From Bacteroidales bacterium (GTDB lineage: Bacteria > Bacteroidota > Bacteroidia > Bacteroidales > UBA932): a DNA stretch of 64,000 nucleotides. The notes below the pieces were generated by a model. It worked only from the letters and a program-made list of their open reading frames with translations. It made no database searches and was not told where the DNA came from. The first letter of the stretch is position 1. Each line of letters opens with the position of its first letter. The stretch is from NCBI GenBank assembly GCA_017959005.1, contig JAGDBO010000001.1, positions 62,001 through 126,000 of the forward strand, written 5' to 3'. Made by a program: the position numbers and the translations under genes. This document shows positions 62,520 to 64,000 of the stretch, in pieces.

Positions 62520-63251
62520 TTACTTTGCATAAAAATCTGCTATAATTGCCAATCCCTGCAGTACCATATCCTGTGTTGCAAAAACAGTGTGCTTAATCCT
62601 GTGTGCAAAATAGAAGGAATCACCTCCCGTAAAAATTATGGTATGCTGCGGATATCTCTTTATATATCCCTCTACTTCAAATATCAGACCGAATACAACC
62701 CCTGCGCTCATTGCACCGGTGGTGGTAACTCCCACAGGAGGGAATTCCGCATCCGGAGTGATGTATGGAAGCAACCCCGTAAACTCGTTCAAAGCTCTGA
62801 AACGGCTGCGCATTCCAAGGGAAATGTTGCCCCCTAGATAGTGCCCCTCTTTGTCTATGAAATCTACCGTTAAGGCTGTTCCAAAGTCAAACTTTATACA
62901 GTCCTGGCCTTTAAACATATAGGCTACGGCCAGAGCCGCCGCAATACGGTCTGCACCCAGTTCCGTTGCATCAAACCCGTAACCCAGATCTACAGGCAGA
63001 GGAGTCTTGTAATCCAGCAGTATCAGCTTTTTACAGAGGGGCTCCAGTGCCGCCTTAACCGGCTCGTTGGAGGTTCTTACGTTGCTTACAACTATTGTAT
63101 TTACCTCATACTCCGTAGATTGTATAACACTCTTAATGAAAGCCACAGCATCCCTGTCTGAGGAACGGTGCAGACGCCCCATTGTGCCGTTGTAGTAAAA
63201 TACAACCTTGGCGTTGGTGTTACCTATATCTACTAAAAGGTTTGTTTCCAT
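62520..63251 (-). CDS. coaX: Type III pantothenate kinase
   Basis: The 243-residue protein has the ASKHA-fold CoaX motifs: VDIGNTNAK, LGADRIAAALAVA, IKFDFGTALTVDFID and GGNISLGMRSRF. It phosphorylates pantothenate in coenzyme A synthesis and is insensitive to feedback by CoA. It sits 40 bases after mfd with its own TATATTTG box 8 bases before the ATG. Confidence 0.94.
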   Translation of the reverse strand: METNLLVDIGNTNAKVVFYYNGTMGRLHRSSDRDAVAFIKSVIQSTEYEVNTIVVSNVRTSNEPVKAALEPLCKKLILLDYKTPLPVDLGYGFDATELGADRIAAALAVAYMFKGQDCIKFDFGTALTVDFIDKEGHYLGGNISLGMRSRFRALNEFTGLLPYITPDAEFPPVGVTTTGAMSAGVVFGLIFEVEGYIKRYPQHTIIFTGGDSFYFAHRIKHTVFATQDMVLQGLAIIADFYAK

Positions 63252-63259
63252 ATAAGGTC

Positions 63260-63267
63260 CAAATATA
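63260..63267 (-). promoter_or_regulatory. -7 box (TATATTTG) for coaX
   Basis: A minus-strand TAnnTTTG match 8 bases before the coaX ATG, in the 40-base gap after mfd. Confidence 0.5.
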
Positions 63268-63291
63268 GTGATATTTTGAATACAATCTTTA

Positions 63292-64000
63292 TCAAGCCCC
63301 TAAAGAGCATATTATGCCGTATGCAGCTGTTACGGATTTAACACCCGGAACTGTAAGTGTAAGCTTCTTCTCCTGAGGTTTGTAATTAAGTTTTGCTCCC
63401 TTTAAAGCAGCAATTCTGCCCATCACCATCTGATACAACTCCGTTCTGTAAAAGGCTGAGTTGGCGTCAGATACAAAGTAGAGACGCATAATGTCAGATT
63501 TGAGGATTATTCTCTCCACGCCAATCTTTACCGCAGCCAGACGGAGTCTTACAACATTTGCCAGCTCCAGAACCTCCTTTGGCGGAGCACCAAAGCGGTC
63601 TTTCAAAGACTCTATAAACGGCTCTATATCACCCTCTTCTTTAACCGCATCCAAATCTTTGTAGAGTTTTATCTTCTCCGTAGGCTGAGGAATGTACTCG
63701 TCCGGGATGAATATCTCAAGGTCTGTCTCAACCGTACAGTCAGAGACAAACTGAGTGGTTGTGCCAATAGGATTTACAAAGTTCGGCCGCTGAGCGTTAA
63801 TCTCTATAAAGGCCTCATTGAGAATCTTTTGGTAGGTTTCAAATCCCATATCTGCAATAAAGCCGCTCTGCTCTCCTCCCAACATATTGCCGGCACCTCT
63901 TATATCCAAATCCTGCATCGCGATGTTAAACCCGCTGCCGAGTTCTGAAAAGGCCTCAATTGCCTTTATCCTCCTCTTTGCATCCTCAGTAATGGAGGAC
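63292..64000 (-). CDS. mfd: Transcription-repair coupling factor Mfd, C-terminal part (cut by the window edge)
   Basis: The minus-strand frame is open from the window edge to the stop at 63292 and gives about 235 residues. It begins in the translocase core (ITEDAKRRIKAIEAFSELGSGF) and continues with MQDLDIRGAGNMLGGEQSGFI, a hallmark of the Mfd/RecG TRG motif, then the C-terminal regulatory domain D7. Mfd removes stalled RNA polymerase and recruits excision repair. An internal ATG at 63918 is not the start: the frame continues upstream without a stop. The coaX operon follows. Confidence 0.93.
   Translation of the reverse strand, partial: SSITEDAKRRIKAIEAFSELGSGFNIAMQDLDIRGAGNMLGGEQSGFIADMGFETYQKILNEAFIEINAQRPNFVNPIGTTTQFVSDCTVETDLEIFIPDEYIPQPTEKIKLYKDLDAVKEEGDIEPFIESLKDRFGAPPKEVLELANVVRLRLAAVKIGVERIILKSDIMRLYFVSDANSAFYRTELYQMVMGRIAALKGAKLNYKPQEKKLTLTVPGVKSVTAAYGIICSLGA

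Noticed and set aside
63292..63918. A separate 208-residue gene starting at ATG 63918
   Set aside because: The same frame continues upstream to the window edge with strong Mfd sequence, so this is only the tail of mfd.
1..64000. Mobile elements, CRISPR arrays, tRNA or rRNA genes and riboswitches
   Set aside because: No transposase or integrase, no regular repeat array, no cloverleaf-sized free gap with tRNA signature and no long structured leader was found. Most gaps are under 130 bases and are filled by promoters or terminators.

Overview
The window is a dense stretch of ordinary chromosome from a member of the Bacteroidota, most likely Bacteroidales. Several things point there. Upstream regions carry the Bacteroidota promoter box TAnnTTTG, in several cases with TTG or TTTG 20-21 bases upstream, and Shine-Dalgarno sites are hard to find. 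The gene content also fits: S46 dipeptidyl peptidase, split transketolase, EF-G2, DUF3109, the PSP1 protein beside holB, and the mfd-coaX-TPR-lptC order. I see no rRNA, tRNA, CRISPR array, insertion sequence, prophage or integrase. Genes are packed tightly, with many 1-4 base start/stop overlaps. No intergenic stretch exceeds about 190 bases, so no gene-free region needs separate comment.

Layout. 1-4.7 kb (minus): ricT (cut by the window edge), holB, a U32/RlhA-type protein and a secreted TPR protein. 4.8-8.3 kb (plus): an M16-type protein that has lost its zinc motif, then DUF3109. 8.3-9.0 kb (minus): DUF2007 and a small membrane protein. 9.1-11.2 kb (plus): a coiled-coil membrane protein and hemW. 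11.2-11.8 kb (minus): a lone sdhC. 11.9-14.0 kb (plus): pyrH, frr and an acyl-ACP thioesterase. 14.0-17.8 kb (minus): kdsB, an OmpA/TPR protein and a glycosyltransferase. 17.9-20.6 kb (plus): a sigma-54-type activator, lptE, a TPR-like protein and secG. 20.8-23.4 kb (plus): a PspC-PadR-PspC operon. 23.5-25.3 kb (minus): an ECF sigma factor, an unlisted 39-residue ORF, a single-pass membrane protein and a Spy-like periplasmic protein. 25.3-27.1 kb (minus): split transketolase.

27.2-29.0 kb: lepA (plus), meeting trmN6, lolD, an EF-G2-type elongation factor and glycerate kinase on the minus strand to 33.9 kb. 33.9-37.1 kb (plus): a DPP7-like S46 peptidase and mrp. 37.2-39.6 kb (minus): rnhB and aspS. 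39.6-41.9 kb (plus): rsmA and a MacB-like permease. 41.9-45.8 kb (minus): a DUF4143 ATPase and mutS. 45.8-51.0 kb (plus): a serine-hydrolase lipoprotein, a glycosyltransferase and a YfhO-type membrane protein. 51.0-54.4 kb (minus): an EEP-family protein, thyA, folA and a sodium symporter. 54.6-57.9 kb (plus): ychF and ppiD. 57.9-64 kb (minus): mfd (cut by the window edge), coaX, an outer-membrane beta-barrel protein, a TPR protein, lptC and a CNNM/CBS protein.

Two themes recur. One is information processing: replication clamp loading, mismatch repair, transcription-coupled repair, ribosome recycling, two unusual translational GTPases, rRNA modification and tRNA charging. The other is building and guarding the envelope: kdsB, lptC, lptE, lolD, secG, ppiD, OmpA/TPR, PspC and the ECF operon. 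No canonical defence system or mobile island was found. The points most worth a second look are the zinc-less M16 protein, the EF-G2 with altered GTPase residues, the group of promoters only 4-8 bases from start codons, and the small ORF inside the ECF sigma operon.
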